A DNA stretch of 64,000 bases, from positions 558,001 through 622,000 of the forward strand of contig NZ_BLRH01000060.1 of the NCBI RefSeq assembly GCF_025996515.1, written 5' to 3'. The notes beneath the pieces were generated by a model, which worked only from the letters and a program-made list of their open reading frames with translations, had not been told where the DNA came from and did no database searches. This DNA comes from Rhizohabitans arisaemae. GTDB taxonomy: Bacteria > Actinomycetota > Actinomycetes > Streptosporangiales > Streptosporangiaceae. Of this stretch, positions 16,196 to 26,100 are shown in pieces (position 1 is the first letter of the stretch; every line of letters starts with the position of its first letter). Both the position numbers and the translations under genes were made by a program.

Positions 16196-17031
16196 CGCGC
16201 CTCTCCCAGCTCGATCGGCACGCCCACCAGCGAACCGTATTCCGTCCATGATCCGTCGTAGTTCTTCACGTTCGGCAGGTCGAGCAGCTCGTGCAGCACG
16301 AACCAGCTGTGGGCCGAACGCTCGCCGATGCGGCAGTAGGCGATGGTGTCCTTGCTGAAATCGACGCCCTCACCCGCGTAGAGGTCGCGGAGCTCGTCGT
16401 CGGCGCGGAACGTGCCGTCGTCGTTGGCCGCCTTGGACCAGGGGATGCTGCGGGCCGTGGGGATGTGGCCACCGCGCTGCGCCTGCTCCTGGGGCAGGTG
16501 GGCGGGGGCGAGCAGCTTGCCGGTGAACTCGTCGGGGGACCGGACGTCCACCAGGTTCTGCTTGCCGATGGCCGCGATCACCTCGTCGCGGAAGGCGCGG
16601 AGCGAGAGGTCCTGGTCCTGGGCGACGTACTGGGTCGCGGGACGCTCGGGAACGTCCTTCACGAGCTCGCGGGAGTCCAGTTCCCACTTCTTGCGGCCAC
16701 CGTCGAGCAGACGGACGTTCTGGTGGCCGTAAAGCTTGAAGTACCAGTACGCGTAGGCCGCGAACCAGTTGTTGTTGCCCCCGTACAGCACGACGAGGTC
16801 GTCGTTGCCGATCCCCCGAGCGGAGAGCAGGGCCTCGAAGCCGGTCTTGTCCACGAAGTCGCGGCGGACCGGGTCCTGCAGGTCCTTCCTCCAGTCGACC
16901 TTGACGGCGCCACGAATGTGACCCTTGTCATAGGCGCTTGTGTCCTCGTCGACCTCGACAAGCACAATGCCAGAGTCGTCCAAGTGGGCCTCGACCCAGT
17001 CGGCGTCCACCAGTACGGCGGAACGGCTCAT
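16192..17031 (-). CDS. sseA: thiosulfate sulfurtransferase (rhodanese)
   Basis: A 279-residue two-domain rhodanese that moves sulfane sulfur from thiosulfate or 3-mercaptopyruvate to an acceptor. The catalytic cysteine is C233 in YCRIGERS, in the second rhodanese domain; the first domain is the inactive one, as usual. It is third in the sulfur operon: leader peptide, DUF4395, sseA, DUF1416. The DUF4395 gene ends 14 bases upstream. Confidence 0.92.
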   Translation of the reverse strand: MSRSAVLVDADWVEAHLDDSGIVLVEVDEDTSAYDKGHIRGAVKVDWRKDLQDPVRRDFVDKTGFEALLSARGIGNDDLVVLYGGNNNWFAAYAYWYFKLYGHQNVRLLDGGRKKWELDSRELVKDVPERPATQYVAQDQDLSLRAFRDEVIAAIGKQNLVDVRSPDEFTGKLLAPAHLPQEQAQRGGHIPTARSIPWSKAANDDGTFRADDELRDLYAGEGVDFSKDTIAYCRIGERSAHSWFVLHELLDLPNVKNYDGSWTEYGSLVGVPIELGEAR

Positions 17032-17045
17032 GGGAAACCTCCGTT

Positions 17046-17468
17046 TTACGCGGTTTTGCCAGCAGGCAGGAATCGTCTAATGATCAAATATGTCTCGCAG
17101 CCTAGGCAGAAGCCGAAAGCCGCGTTGAGGAAGGCGGCCAGCAACGCCACGGAGGTGGCGACGACGGCCAGTGATGTGATCTCTGTGAAGTACCCGAGAA
17201 TCCCGGCGACCGCGAAGAGCAGCCCTACGCCCTGAGCGAATCGTGGGGGCGCCTCCGCCTCCATCTCACTCGGTGGCGTCAAACGGGGTCGCAGGAATTT
17301 CCTGAAGAGAAAGCCATACGGCGAAGCGCGCATTCCGAAGACCACCGCAATCGCGAACACCGCGGCTTGGGCCACCAGCAACCAGCCGGATCCGGTGACG
17401 AGAACAACCGCGAGAACCGCGGTCGTCACGGCCGCTGTGAATCGCATTGCACGGGGGTCGACTTGCAT
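17046..17468 (-). CDS. DUF4395 membrane protein
   Basis: A 140-residue membrane protein with four hydrophobic helices and the conserved GFCLGCE motif (FGFCLGCETYLI) near the C-terminus. DUF4395 members commonly sit with thioredoxins and sulfurtransferases and may handle sulfur at the membrane. TAGGAG lies about ten bases before the ATG. Upstream, a cysteine-containing leader peptide (17522-17596) probably controls expression of the operon. Confidence 0.85.
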   Translation of the reverse strand: MQVDPRAMRFTAAVTTAVLAVVLVTGSGWLLVAQAAVFAIAVVFGMRASPYGFLFRKFLRPRLTPPSEMEAEAPPRFAQGVGLLFAVAGILGYFTEITSLAVVATSVALLAAFLNAAFGFCLGCETYLIIRRFLPAGKTA

Positions 17469-17521
17469 CGCACGCTCCTAGAGAGGGACGCAGTGCTTTC
17501 CGGACCGGGTTTAGATCACCC

Positions 17522-17596
17522 TCAGGCCGTGCGACAGAGCATGCCGGCGACGCGGCAGAAATCAACCGCGCGCCTCTTGGTGAGAAGCTCTGTCAT
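17522..17596 (-). CDS. cysteine/arginine leader peptide of the sulfur operon
   Basis: A 24-codon frame from the ATG at 17596 to TGA. It contains KRRAVDFCRVAGMLCR near its C-terminus, the RR-x-VD-x-CR...CR pattern of the short leader peptides found ahead of sulfur-assimilation genes in many actinobacteria. The two Cys codons (and nearby Arg) would make translation sensitive to charged tRNA-Cys. It ends 53 bases before the DUF4395 start. I infer attenuation-type control; the RNA fold between was not computed. Confidence 0.7.
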   Translation of the reverse strand: MTELLTKRRAVDFCRVAGMLCRTA

Positions 17597-17653
17597 GGGA
17601 TGCATGGCCATGACATTACCCGCCGACTGAGCATCTGTCACATCCCAACCGCA

Positions 17654-18061
17654 TCACGAGACGATCGCCGCGCCGAGCGCCGCGATAACATCCGCCTTCC
17701 TCGGCTGGCCCGAGGCTCTGCGGACAACCCGGCCCCCCGCGTCCAGGATGAAAACCGTCGGAGTGCGCAGCACGTTGAACCGCCGGACCAGGTCGAGGTG
17801 CGACTCCGCGTCGATCTCCACATGTGTCACACCCGCCACAGAATCGGCAACATCCTTCAGAATTCTCCGCGTAGCCCGACAAGGCTGACAAAAAGCACTA
17901 GAAAACTGGATAAGGGTGGCTCGCTCCCCAAGTACCACTCCGTCGTCTGCGGTGAAGCACTCCGCGTCGATCACTTTCAGCCTTCCGTCACGGCGCAGCC
18001 GGACAATACCAATCAATGATCCGAGCACCACCGTGATTGCCAACGCCACCCATCCGGACAT
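17654..18061 (-). CDS. membrane-anchored thioredoxin-fold protein
   Basis: A 135-residue protein with an N-terminal membrane helix (WVALAITVVLGSLIGIV) and a thioredoxin domain with the redox-active motif FCQPCR and the cis-proline loop RTPTVFIL. The charged linker RLRRDGR suggests the domain may face the cytoplasm, so orientation is unsure. The ATG at 18061 is 10 bases after the anti-sigma stop; another at 18097 would overlap that gene. The position after a sigma/anti-sigma pair and before the sulfur operon suggests thiol-stress control. Confidence 0.8.
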   Translation of the reverse strand: MSGWVALAITVVLGSLIGIVRLRRDGRLKVIDAECFTADDGVVLGERATLIQFSSAFCQPCRATRRILKDVADSVAGVTHVEIDAESHLDLVRRFNVLRTPTVFILDAGGRVVRRASGQPRKADVIAALGAAIVS

Positions 18062-18071
18062 GCCACCATTG

Positions 18072-18824
18072 TCAACCCCCGGAGCCGCCGCCGCCATTCC
18101 AGCGTGACCCCACCGGAATCCAGAGGATTCTGGTCCCCTTCGTGGAGAGCACCTCGAAAGCGGCGAGCTGATCACCGGCGAACCCGGTCCGGCCGACGAA
18201 CGTTCCGTTCTCCCGATAGTCGCCCTTGCCGAACCGCCAGCTCGCCGCCCGCTCCCGGCCGCCGTCCTTGCTGATGGCGATCAGGCTGCACCGGGTGCCC
18301 ACCGGGACCCCGGTGAGCCGGATCTCGACCGCGGTCCCGCCCGGGGTGGGACTGATACGCAGCCGGGCCGAGACGTTGGTCGCCTGGTCTCGGGCGTCGA
18401 TCGTCACCGAGGGTTCCGGGGTGCGGGTGGGCACGGGCGTCCGCACGCTCGGGGACACGGCGGGAACGGCCCGGATCGTCTCCCGGTGTTCGCCCGAGAT
18501 CGCCCAGACCGCGCCGAGCGACGCCGCCACGACCGTGGCCGCCGCCACCGCGACCAGGGAACGAAACCGACGGCGGCCCCGCTCCCGGGAGGCCAGGCCG
18601 ACGACGCGCTCCAGCAGCTCCGGCGGCGGGCTCACCGCCTGCTCCAGCTCTCGCTCGGTGACCATGCCCAAGAAGGCGGGGAGCGCCGCCAGCTCGGCCA
18701 ATTCCGCCCGACATGACTCACAAATCCGGGTATGCGCCTCGACGATCGCGCGGTCGCCCGCCCCGACGGCGTCCAGCACATAGCCGCCGAGCAGCAGCCT
18801 CACATCGTCACAGGCTTTTCTCAC
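18072..18824 (-). CDS. zinc-finger anti-sigma factor
   Basis: A 250-residue protein starting at a GTG that overlaps the sigma factor stop (GTGA). The N-terminal domain has the ZAS-type H-x3-C-x2-C motif (AHTRICESC), which binds the ECF sigma factor, sometimes with a redox-sensitive zinc. A membrane helix (FRSLVAVAAATVVAASLGAV) at about residues 120-140 is followed by an external beta domain of about 110 residues. This is a transmembrane anti-sigma factor with a sensory exterior; the ligand is unknown. Confidence 0.88.
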   Translation of the reverse strand: MRKACDDVRLLLGGYVLDAVGAGDRAIVEAHTRICESCRAELAELAALPAFLGMVTERELEQAVSPPPELLERVVGLASRERGRRRFRSLVAVAAATVVAASLGAVWAISGEHRETIRAVPAVSPSVRTPVPTRTPEPSVTIDARDQATNVSARLRISPTPGGTAVEIRLTGVPVGTRCSLIAISKDGGRERAASWRFGKGDYRENGTFVGRTGFAGDQLAAFEVLSTKGTRILWIPVGSRWNGGGGSGG

Positions 18825-19336
18825 GGCGCGAGCCCCCGCTCCTCCAGCGCCAGTTTCAACGCCCGGAGCGCGTAGTAGGTCCGGGATTTCACCGTCCCCG
18901 CAGGGATGCCCAGCTCCGCCGCCGCCTCGGCGACCGAGCGCCCCCGGTAGTAGACCTCCACGAGTACCGCGCGGTGCTCCCGCCGGAGCGCGCCGAGCGC
19001 GTCGGCGACCGCCCACGAATCCAGCGCCCTGTTCAGATCGTCCTCCGGTGCGGGGAGTACGGCGAGCGCGTCGTCCCCGGTCTCCGGAGGACGCGCCTGG
19101 CGGGCCCGATGCAGGTCGAGGACGATGTTACGGGCCACGGTGAAGAGCCACGGGCGGATCGGACGGCCGGAGAGCGCCCGGGGGTTGCGCCACGCGCGCA
19201 GCAGCGTCTCCTGCACCACGTCCTCGGCCCGCTGACGGTCCCCCGTCAGACGCAGGACGTATCCGAACAGCGGCCCGGCATGATCATCGAAGAGCGCCCG
19301 CATCAGACTCTCGTCGGCGGTTCCGGCCTGACCCAC
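18821..19336 (-). CDS. ECF RNA polymerase sigma factor
   Basis: A 171-residue sigma-70 factor of the ECF type. Region 2 (YVLRLTGDRQRAEDVVQETL) binds core enzyme and the -10 element; region 4 (GRSVAEAAAELGIPAGTVKS) is the helix-turn-helix for the -35 element. The start is a GTG. Paired with the zinc-finger anti-sigma gene downstream by a 4-base overlap. The membrane-anchored thioredoxin behind it is probably part of the unit. Confidence 0.9.
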   Translation of the reverse strand: MGQAGTADESLMRALFDDHAGPLFGYVLRLTGDRQRAEDVVQETLLRAWRNPRALSGRPIRPWLFTVARNIVLDLHRARQARPPETGDDALAVLPAPEDDLNRALDSWAVADALGALRREHRAVLVEVYYRGRSVAEAAAELGIPAGTVKSRTYYALRALKLALEERGLAP

Positions 19337-19383
19337 ATCGTAAACACGTGCGGGCGGGCCCGGCGGTTCACCGATCGGCCCGG

Positions 19384-20064
19384 TTATCCGCGGAGCGGAA
19401 GATTCGTCGCCTCGCCCTTGATCTCCAAGCCCTTGGCCGTGCTCCGCACCTCGGTCAGCTTCAACCCCAGGGGGAGGTTGCGCACCGGGATCGTGAAGGC
19501 GAGGCGCCGATCCACCCCCGGAACCGGGATCCCGTTCGCGAACTGCACGTTGACCGGGGTGACCCGGATCCCGCCCGCGACCACGTCGAGTTTGAGGGCC
19601 GCCTTGACCTGGACGGGGCGCCCGACGACCGTGACCTGCCCGGCGGCCGTCAGCTCCCCGTCGGAGCTCTCCAGCGTGACCCCCCGGGGCGCCCTCGCCG
19701 CGAGCACGTCCTTGGAGACGAGCACGGTCCCCGTCGCCCGCTCCGCCCGGACGTCGACCTCGGCCGCGTTCGTGATCAGACGGAACAGCGGGGCGGTGAC
19801 GCCGTACAGCTTCCCCTCGACCCGTTGCAGCCGCATGCCGTCCCGGGCCACCGGCCCGATGGTCACGGTGATCTCGTCGTAGCGGCCGGCCACCGCCTGG
19901 GTGATGAAGGGGATGCCCTCGATCACGACCTCGGGCTGCTCGCTCAGATTGAACCTCGCGGCGATCTCACGGGAGATGTCCTTCTCGATGGCGTCCACCA
20001 AGAGCCGGTCGACCACGGCCAGCACACCCACGAAGAGGATGAAGACAACGATCAGCTTACGCAT
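19384..20064 (-). CDS. LmeA-like phospholipid-binding protein (DUF2993)
   Basis: A 226-residue secreted or membrane-anchored protein with an N-terminal signal (MRKLIVVFILFVGVLAVVD) and the DUF2993 fold. The mycobacterial relative LmeA binds phospholipid and is needed for lipoarabinomannan mannan elongation; whether this organism makes such a glycolipid cannot be told here. The ATG at 20064 has GAGGGAGACAG before it. The next gene upstream ends 46 bases away on the same strand. Confidence 0.85.
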   Translation of the reverse strand: MRKLIVVFILFVGVLAVVDRLLVDAIEKDISREIAARFNLSEQPEVVIEGIPFITQAVAGRYDEITVTIGPVARDGMRLQRVEGKLYGVTAPLFRLITNAAEVDVRAERATGTVLVSKDVLAARAPRGVTLESSDGELTAAGQVTVVGRPVQVKAALKLDVVAGGIRVTPVNVQFANGIPVPGVDRRLAFTIPVRNLPLGLKLTEVRSTAKGLEIKGEATNLPLRG

Positions 20065-20110
20065 CTGTCTCCCTCGGGCGAGAAGATCATTCGATCCGAC
20101 ATTACCCGTG

Positions 20111-20371
20111 CTACCCGCCCGCGAAGGGGGGCAGAACCTCAACTGTCGCCCCGTCTTTCACCATGATGTCCGCAGGTGCCCGCAGACCCACCGGATCGCC
20201 GTCGATCAGGATCGAGCTGCGGCGGAGCACCCTGGAGAACTCCGGCGAATCGGCGTGTCGCCGTACCGCCTCCGCCAGCACCTCGGCAAGGGTGTCCGCG
20301 GCGAACGGCTCCTCCGCCACACCCGCCGCGTCCTTGGCCGCGGCCCAGTAGCGGATCGTCCCTCGTCGCAT
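20111..20371 (-). CDS. MoaD/ThiS-family sulfur carrier-like protein
   Basis: An 86-residue ubiquitin-like protein beginning MRRGTIRYWAAAKDAAGVAE. It ends EVLPPFAGG, the Gly-Gly tail that is adenylated and thiocarboxylated in MoaD and ThiS. A role in molybdopterin or another sulfur transfer is expected, but no partner enzyme is adjacent. GGGAGGG lies just upstream of the ATG at 20371. Divergent from glnR. Confidence 0.85.
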   Translation of the reverse strand: MRRGTIRYWAAAKDAAGVAEEPFAADTLAEVLAEAVRRHADSPEFSRVLRRSSILIDGDPVGLRAPADIMVKDGATVEVLPPFAGG

Positions 20372-20532
20372 GAACCCTCCCACCATGTGGACGTCACGTG
20401 GCTGCGTCAGCCCTCTCGGATATCCTGACCTACTGAGGGACCTGGGCAAAGCCGCCCCCGGGTCCTTGTTGCGTTTGTACGGCGTTGTGCGCACGCGACA
20501 CCAGGTCCGCACGCTCAGGCTGAGGAGGCGCT

Positions 20533-21246
20533 GTGAGCAACCTGTTGTTGCTGACCAACGCGCTGGAGCCGTCGGCACAGGTGCTGCCGGCGCTGGGGCT
20601 CCTGCTGCACTCCGTCCGCGTCGCCCCCGCGGAGGCCTCCGCCCTGATCGACGTCGAACCCGCCGACGCCGTCATCGTCGACGCCCGCCGCGAACTCGCC
20701 CAGGCGCGCAGCCTGTGCCGCCTCCTGCGCACCACCGGGATGACCTGCCCCCTCCTGGTGGTCGTCACCGAGGGCGGTCTGGCCGCCCTCACCGCCGAAT
20801 GGGGCGTCAACGACGTGCTGCTCGACACTGCGGGCCCCGCCGAGGTCGAGGCGCGGCTCCGCCTGGCGATCGGACGGCTCGCCCAGCTCACCGCCGAAGC
20901 GGGCCCCGACGAGATCCGCAGCGGCGACCTCACCATCGACGAGGCCACCTACAGCGCCCGGGTGCGGGGCCGCATCCTCGACCTCACCTTCAAGGAGTTC
21001 GAGCTCCTCAAGTACCTCGCCCAGCACCCCGGCCGGGTCTACACCCGCGCCCAGCTGCTGCAGGAGGTCTGGGGCTACGACTACTTCGGCGGCACCCGGA
21101 CCGTCGACGTGCACGTACGGCGGCTGCGGGCCAAGCTGGGCGCCGAGTACGAATCCCTGATCGGCACGGTCCGCAACGTCGGCTACCGCTTCGTCCCCGA
21201 CCGCGGCGGCGAGCACCCCGAACCGGCCGTCGACACCCACGCCTGA
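20533..21246 (+). CDS. glnR: global nitrogen regulator GlnR
   Basis: A 237-residue orphan OmpR-type response regulator. The start [20 protein letters not shown] and the C-terminal winged helix ([20 protein letters not shown], then [17 protein letters not shown]) match actinomycete GlnR, which controls nitrogen assimilation genes. The receiver domain keeps the conserved Asp at residue 50 but lacks the usual acidic pocket, and no histidine kinase is adjacent, as known for GlnR. GTG start with GGAGG in front. It stands alone, divergent from the MoaD/ThiS-like gene. Confidence 0.9.
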   Translation: MSNLLLLTNALEPSAQVLPALGLLLHSVRVAPAEASALIDVEPADAVIVDARRELAQARSLCRLLRTTGMTCPLLVVVTEGGLAALTAEWGVNDVLLDTAGPAEVEARLRLAIGRLAQLTAEAGPDEIRSGDLTIDEATYSARVRGRILDLTFKEFELLKYLAQHPGRVYTRAQLLQEVWGYDYFGGTRTVDVHVRRLRAKLGAEYESLIGTVRNVGYRFVPDRGGEHPEPAVDTHA

Positions 21247-21326
21247 CCACGGCATGCGCCGGCCGCACGGGTAAGACGGTCACCCGTCCGCGGGCCGGGG
21301 CGAGAACGGCGCCGACCGGACGGCTC

Positions 21327-23135
21327 TCAAGGCGAGCCTTCCCCCCAGGACGCTCTGACCAGGTCCCGCTCCACCTCCCTGACATAGAGGGCGGCGGCCA
21401 GCCAGGTGCGCGCGTACTCCCCCCGATCGCCGCCGGTCGAACGCCCGAACACGTCGCGGGTCCGCCGGGCGGCCTCGGCGGTGAGGGCCCGGCCGAGCTC
21501 GGCGCCGGTGGCGAACCCGGCCCGGCGCAGCGGCGCGTCGTGGGAGCGTGCGTCCACTCCCCGCCCGGCTTCGGCGACACCCCGGCGGCCTGCGGAGACC
21601 CCCAGCTCCACGAGGCGCCTCACCCGCCACAGGGGTGCTTCGGCAAGCGGGTCCGGACCGGTTTCCACCGCTTGCGGCACCCCGTGGGTCCCCGGCGGCA
21701 GGTGCGCCATCTGGATCAGGTCGTAGCCGAGGTCGGCGTGCCCCTTCCAGTCGGCGGGCAGGGTGAGCGTGTTCTCCGCGCCGGGGACCGGGGCGACGGC
21801 GAGCGGCAGCAGGGTGGCGGAGCGGGCCGGGTCGAGCGTGCCGAGAACGCGGATCCGGGTTCCGGCGGCTCCGGCCAGCATCCGCAGGTTTCCCTGGTGG
21901 GCGAGGGCGGGGTTGGGGTTGGCGGCCACGAGGTGAACGATCGGGCCGTCGGGTTCTCCGGTGCCGCCGAGGAGACGCGTGACGAGCCGGTCGCCCTCGG
22001 CGCCGAGGATCTCCACGTCGCAGCCGAGGAGTCCCGGGCCTTCGTCGTCGAGGATTTCGGCGGCGGCCCGGGCCGGCGGTTTGGCGAAGAGCCCGGCCGC
22101 CGCCCCTTCCGTCCACGGGAGGCAGGCCAGCGGGGTGGCCCGCACGCCCTGCCCGGCGCCGAGCCTGCCGTCGGCGGAGACGGTGGCTCCGGCGATGAGG
22201 AGCCCTCCTCGGCTGAGCTCGGCGTGGCTGATCACGGCGCTGCCCAGGGCCACCGTGGAGGTACGGGCGCCGCGGGCCCGGGAAGCCATGCCGGGCCGCA
22301 CGTCGGCGATCGTGTACCGGCGCCCGTCCTCGGCGATGAGGTGGGTGACGACTCCCCCGTAGCCGGACGCGGTGGCCACGGGCTCCGAGCACAGCCCGTG
22401 GACGCGCAGGCCGCCGTCGCTCTCCCGGTAGGGGCGGCGGACCGTGCCCACCAGGTCGGGCCGGTTCTCCCCGGCGGCGAGGCGGTGGGTGAGCAGGAGC
22501 AGATCGCAGAGAGTGGTGGTGAGGTCGGCGAGACGGTGCCCGGTGCGGCGGTCCCGCATGTTGCGGATGCCGGTGACCAGGGTGAGGGTGAGGGCTTCGG
22601 CCCGGGGCAATCCGGCGCGCCGGGCGCCGTGTGCGGCGCGGAGCAGTTCCGCCTGGAGGACGGCTCCGGCCCCGGGGAGTCCCGCGTCGGGCAGGGCGGA
22701 GGCGACCTCCCAGAGCGCCGCCGCGGCCTCCCGCTGCTTGGCGGTGAGCTCCGGGGTCTTCTCCGCGTCATCGGCGGAGGTTTCCTCCGCCGATGACGGC
22801 GCGGCCGTCTGCTGCGCGAGGTCGGGAGCCACGTCCGTGCGGATGTCGTCGGCGATGGGGCAGGCGCTGAGGACGGCCGCCCGGTGCAGGCAGCGGGGGG
22901 CCAGCAGGCATGAGCAGGTGGCCTGTTCACCCGTGGTGATCGCGGCGCCGCCGGCGGGGTCGAGGGTGACGACGGCGTCCTCTCCCCAGCCGATGTGGAC
23001 GGTGCCGCCGTCCTGCCGCCGGGGCAGGGCGGCGACCTGCTCGACCGCGCCGTCGAGTTTCTTCTTCAGCCGCCCGGTGAGGCTCTCGACCGCGTCTGCG
23101 ACCACCTGCGGGGCGGCGGGGATCAGTGGGGTCAC
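21327..23135 (-). CDS. SWIM zinc-finger protein (YehQ-like)
   Basis: A 602-residue protein with a SWIM zinc finger at residues 74-84 (C74, C76, C82, H84 in CSCLLAPRCLH, the CxC...CxH pattern). The rest is helical and alanine-rich with no recognised enzyme motif. It is the last gene of the MoxR/VWA operon and starts at a GTG overlapping the previous stop (GTGA). E. coli yehQ, in the yehL-yehM-yehP-yehQ cluster, holds the same place. SWIM domains bind nucleic acid or protein; the target is unknown. Confidence 0.85.
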   Translation of the reverse strand: MTPLIPAAPQVVADAVESLTGRLKKKLDGAVEQVAALPRRQDGGTVHIGWGEDAVVTLDPAGGAAITTGEQATCSCLLAPRCLHRAAVLSACPIADDIRTDVAPDLAQQTAAPSSAEETSADDAEKTPELTAKQREAAAALWEVASALPDAGLPGAGAVLQAELLRAAHGARRAGLPRAEALTLTLVTGIRNMRDRRTGHRLADLTTTLCDLLLLTHRLAAGENRPDLVGTVRRPYRESDGGLRVHGLCSEPVATASGYGGVVTHLIAEDGRRYTIADVRPGMASRARGARTSTVALGSAVISHAELSRGGLLIAGATVSADGRLGAGQGVRATPLACLPWTEGAAAGLFAKPPARAAAEILDDEGPGLLGCDVEILGAEGDRLVTRLLGGTGEPDGPIVHLVAANPNPALAHQGNLRMLAGAAGTRIRVLGTLDPARSATLLPLAVAPVPGAENTLTLPADWKGHADLGYDLIQMAHLPPGTHGVPQAVETGPDPLAEAPLWRVRRLVELGVSAGRRGVAEAGRGVDARSHDAPLRRAGFATGAELGRALTAEAARRTRDVFGRSTGGDRGEYARTWLAAALYVREVERDLVRASWGEGSP

Positions 23136-26100
23136 GCGCGTTCTCCACGGAGACGGTCGCCCACCCAGCGGGCGAGGGCGAGGGGGCTGAGCGCGGCCAC
23201 CGGCATGCCCGCGGCGGCGAGCCTGCGGGCGGTCGGCACCGAGTAGCGGGGGGCTCCCCGGTCGTCCAGGGCGGCGCATCCGAGCAGGTGCACCCCTGAC
23301 TGGGCCAGGGCCCGCACCTCGCCCAGCATGCCTTCAGGGGGTGCCCCTTCCTCGAAGTCGCTGACCACGGCGACGAGGGTCCGGCTGGGCACGGTGACCA
23401 GTGAGCGGGCGTGGGCGAGCCCTGCGGCGATGTGGGTGCCGCCGCCCACCTTCACATCGAGCAGGAGGGAGAGCGGATCTTTGACGTGGTCGGTGAAATC
23501 GATGACCTGAGTGGAGAACGCCAGGAAATGCGTGGAGAGGGTGGGCACTCCGGCGAGGATCGACGCGGTGAGCGCCGACCAGATGACCGAGGCCTCCATG
23601 GAGCCGGAGACGTCGACCACGAGGATCATCCGCCAGTCGGCCTGCTGCCGGGCGCGCGTCTTGAACACCGGCCGCTCGGGCACGACGACCGTCCGCCCGT
23701 CGGCCGTACGGCGGGCGTGGGCGAGGTTGGCGCGGAGCGTGCGCGGCAGGTCCAGCGGCCCGCCGGAGCGGCGGGTCGGGCGGGGGGTGGCGAGGCCGCT
23801 CAGCGCGGGCCGCAGCGTGGTCGCCAGCTCCCGGGCCAGTTCCTCGACGATACGGCGGACGAGTGGCCGCAACGCGGCGAGCCGCTGCTCGGGTAGCCCG
23901 CCGGCCAGGGTGAGGACCGCCGTCAGCAGCTCGACCGAAGGCCGCGCCGCAGCCGGGTCGAGCTCGGCCAGGACGTCCAGACGGCCCGCGGCGGCCGCGT
24001 CGGCCAGGACCTCCTCCCTGACGTCGGCGCCGAACAGGGCCTGCAGTTCCTCCGACCAGTCGCGGGCGGACGGAAACGACGCCTCCGTCCCCGCACCCAG
24101 ATCCTGGGAGCCTTCGCCGCTCCCCGCCCCGTACAGTTCGTCGAGGGCTCGCCCGTACCCGCGGCAGGACGCGGGCAGGCCGCCCCGTTCCCGCCCCAGT
24201 AGCAACCGCCACCGATCGACGGCGGCGATGCGGCGCGGTACGGCCGGCGCCCTCGTCGGCGCCGGGGAAGGCGTCGGCTCCGCCGCCTCCGCCACCGGGA
24301 GCGGCAGATTCAGGGCCGCCAGAACGGCCCGCCCCGCCGCATCGGCCCCATGCCACGTCGCCAGCATGCCGGGCGACGCGGTGAGGGTGAGATCGGGGCG
24401 GGTGCCGAGCCGGTCCTGCACCTCGGCGAGGACGCGGTCGCGGGCGGCGGGCCCGAGGATGTCGAAGCCGCCCCGGAGCGCGGGCAGCCGGGCCAGGAAA
24501 CCCTCGTCGGACAGGTTCTCCACCCGCTCCATCAGAGGCCGCAGCGCCGACGGGGCGGCATGGAGCAAGGGCCCGGCGGCGGCGAGGAGACCGGTGAGCC
24601 GTCCGGTGAGAGCCCGGCGGGTCTCGGGCCGGGTGGCGACGTCGACCCAGCCAGCGACCCGTCCCCCCATGACGGCCGAGTCGTCGAGGCCCAGCATGAC
24701 CCGGGCCGCGGTCGCGGCCCCCTGCATCAGCGGCGAGCCGGTGCGGCACAGTTCCGCGAGGCTTTCGTCGAGTCGCAGGCCGAGCCGGTCCTCCGCGGCC
24801 CGCCCGGCGAGACCGGCCAGCGCCACGGCGTCCTCGGGGCGGTCACTGCCCGCCAGCCCGGGGATGCCCGCCACGGCGGTCTCGACGAGCAGGTCGCCGA
24901 GTGCCCGGACCCGGCGGCCGACGCGCTCGTCGGCGGTGAGCCCGGGGATGTGGCCGCGTCCGACCGCTTCCAGCAGGTCGAGGGCGACGACGAGTTCGGC
25001 GAGGGTGGCCGCGGAGGGCAGCAGGGTCTCGGCTTCCGCGACGAGGTCGGCGAGCAGCCCGGGCAGGTCGCAACGGGCGGCGGCCTCCAACTGCCGGAGC
25101 AGCAGCCCGCAGGTGACGCCGTCCGCCCCTTCCCTGCGGTACGCCGCCCGCAACGCGCCTTCGGCGGCCTGCGCCGCGGTGACGCCGCGGACCCCCGCCA
25201 GGTCGAGGCGGGCCGGGACGGCGACGGTCCAGGCCAGCCGCCATTTGGTGGTGAGGGCGGTGCCGTCGCCGGTACCGGCCACCTCCAGCTGCTCCCCGTA
25301 TCCGGCGGAGCATGCGGCGAGCCGGTGCAGCAGCAGTTCTCTGCGTGTGTCCAGGGCGGATCCCAGCGGATTGAGCCTGACCTCTTTGGGACCGGGCTCG
25401 TCGGGGCGGGGCAGCCGGAGGGCCTCCAGGTCGGCTTCGACCGCGGGCCCGAGGCCGGATCGAGGGGTTCCGGGGGCGGTACGGCCGCGCTCGGTGCCGA
25501 CGAGGACGCCTTCCATCGCGCGGGCGAGGGCCCGGCCGCGACCGAGCCGCTCCCCCTGGCCCAGCACCGTGGTGATCGCCTCGACGATCTCCCCGCGGCC
25601 CGGGGCGGGCAGGCCGCGGAGCCGGGCCAGATCGCCGGCGACGCGCAAGGCTTCCGCGGCCTCGCCGGTGCCGGCGGTGTGCCCGGCGTCCCGCAGGGCT
25701 CGGCAGACGGCGGTGACAACGTGGGCCGCCGCCTCCTCGATCTTGGCCGGGTCGCCGCCCGCGGCGTACACCTGCTGCTGCCACCTCGGGTCGCGGATGC
25801 CCGCCGGATAGCCGGAGCGGGAGTCGAGCAGGTCGAAGGAGTACGCCACCAGGGACGTCACCACCTCCCCGCGCGCCTCAGGCGGTACCTCATCACCTGG
25901 GAAAGCGGTCAGGGCGGGTGCGTGGAAGGCCCCGATGACAGCGGTGACGCGGGAGCCGTCGGCCGCCGCCTCGGCGACCACCTTCCGCATGTACGCCTCG
26001 CGGACGAGATCACGCGTCGGTACGCCGCCCGCGGCCTCCGCATCGCGGCGTAACGCCCATCCGACACCGAGTCCGGCACGGCGTACGGCTTCGGGGGCGC

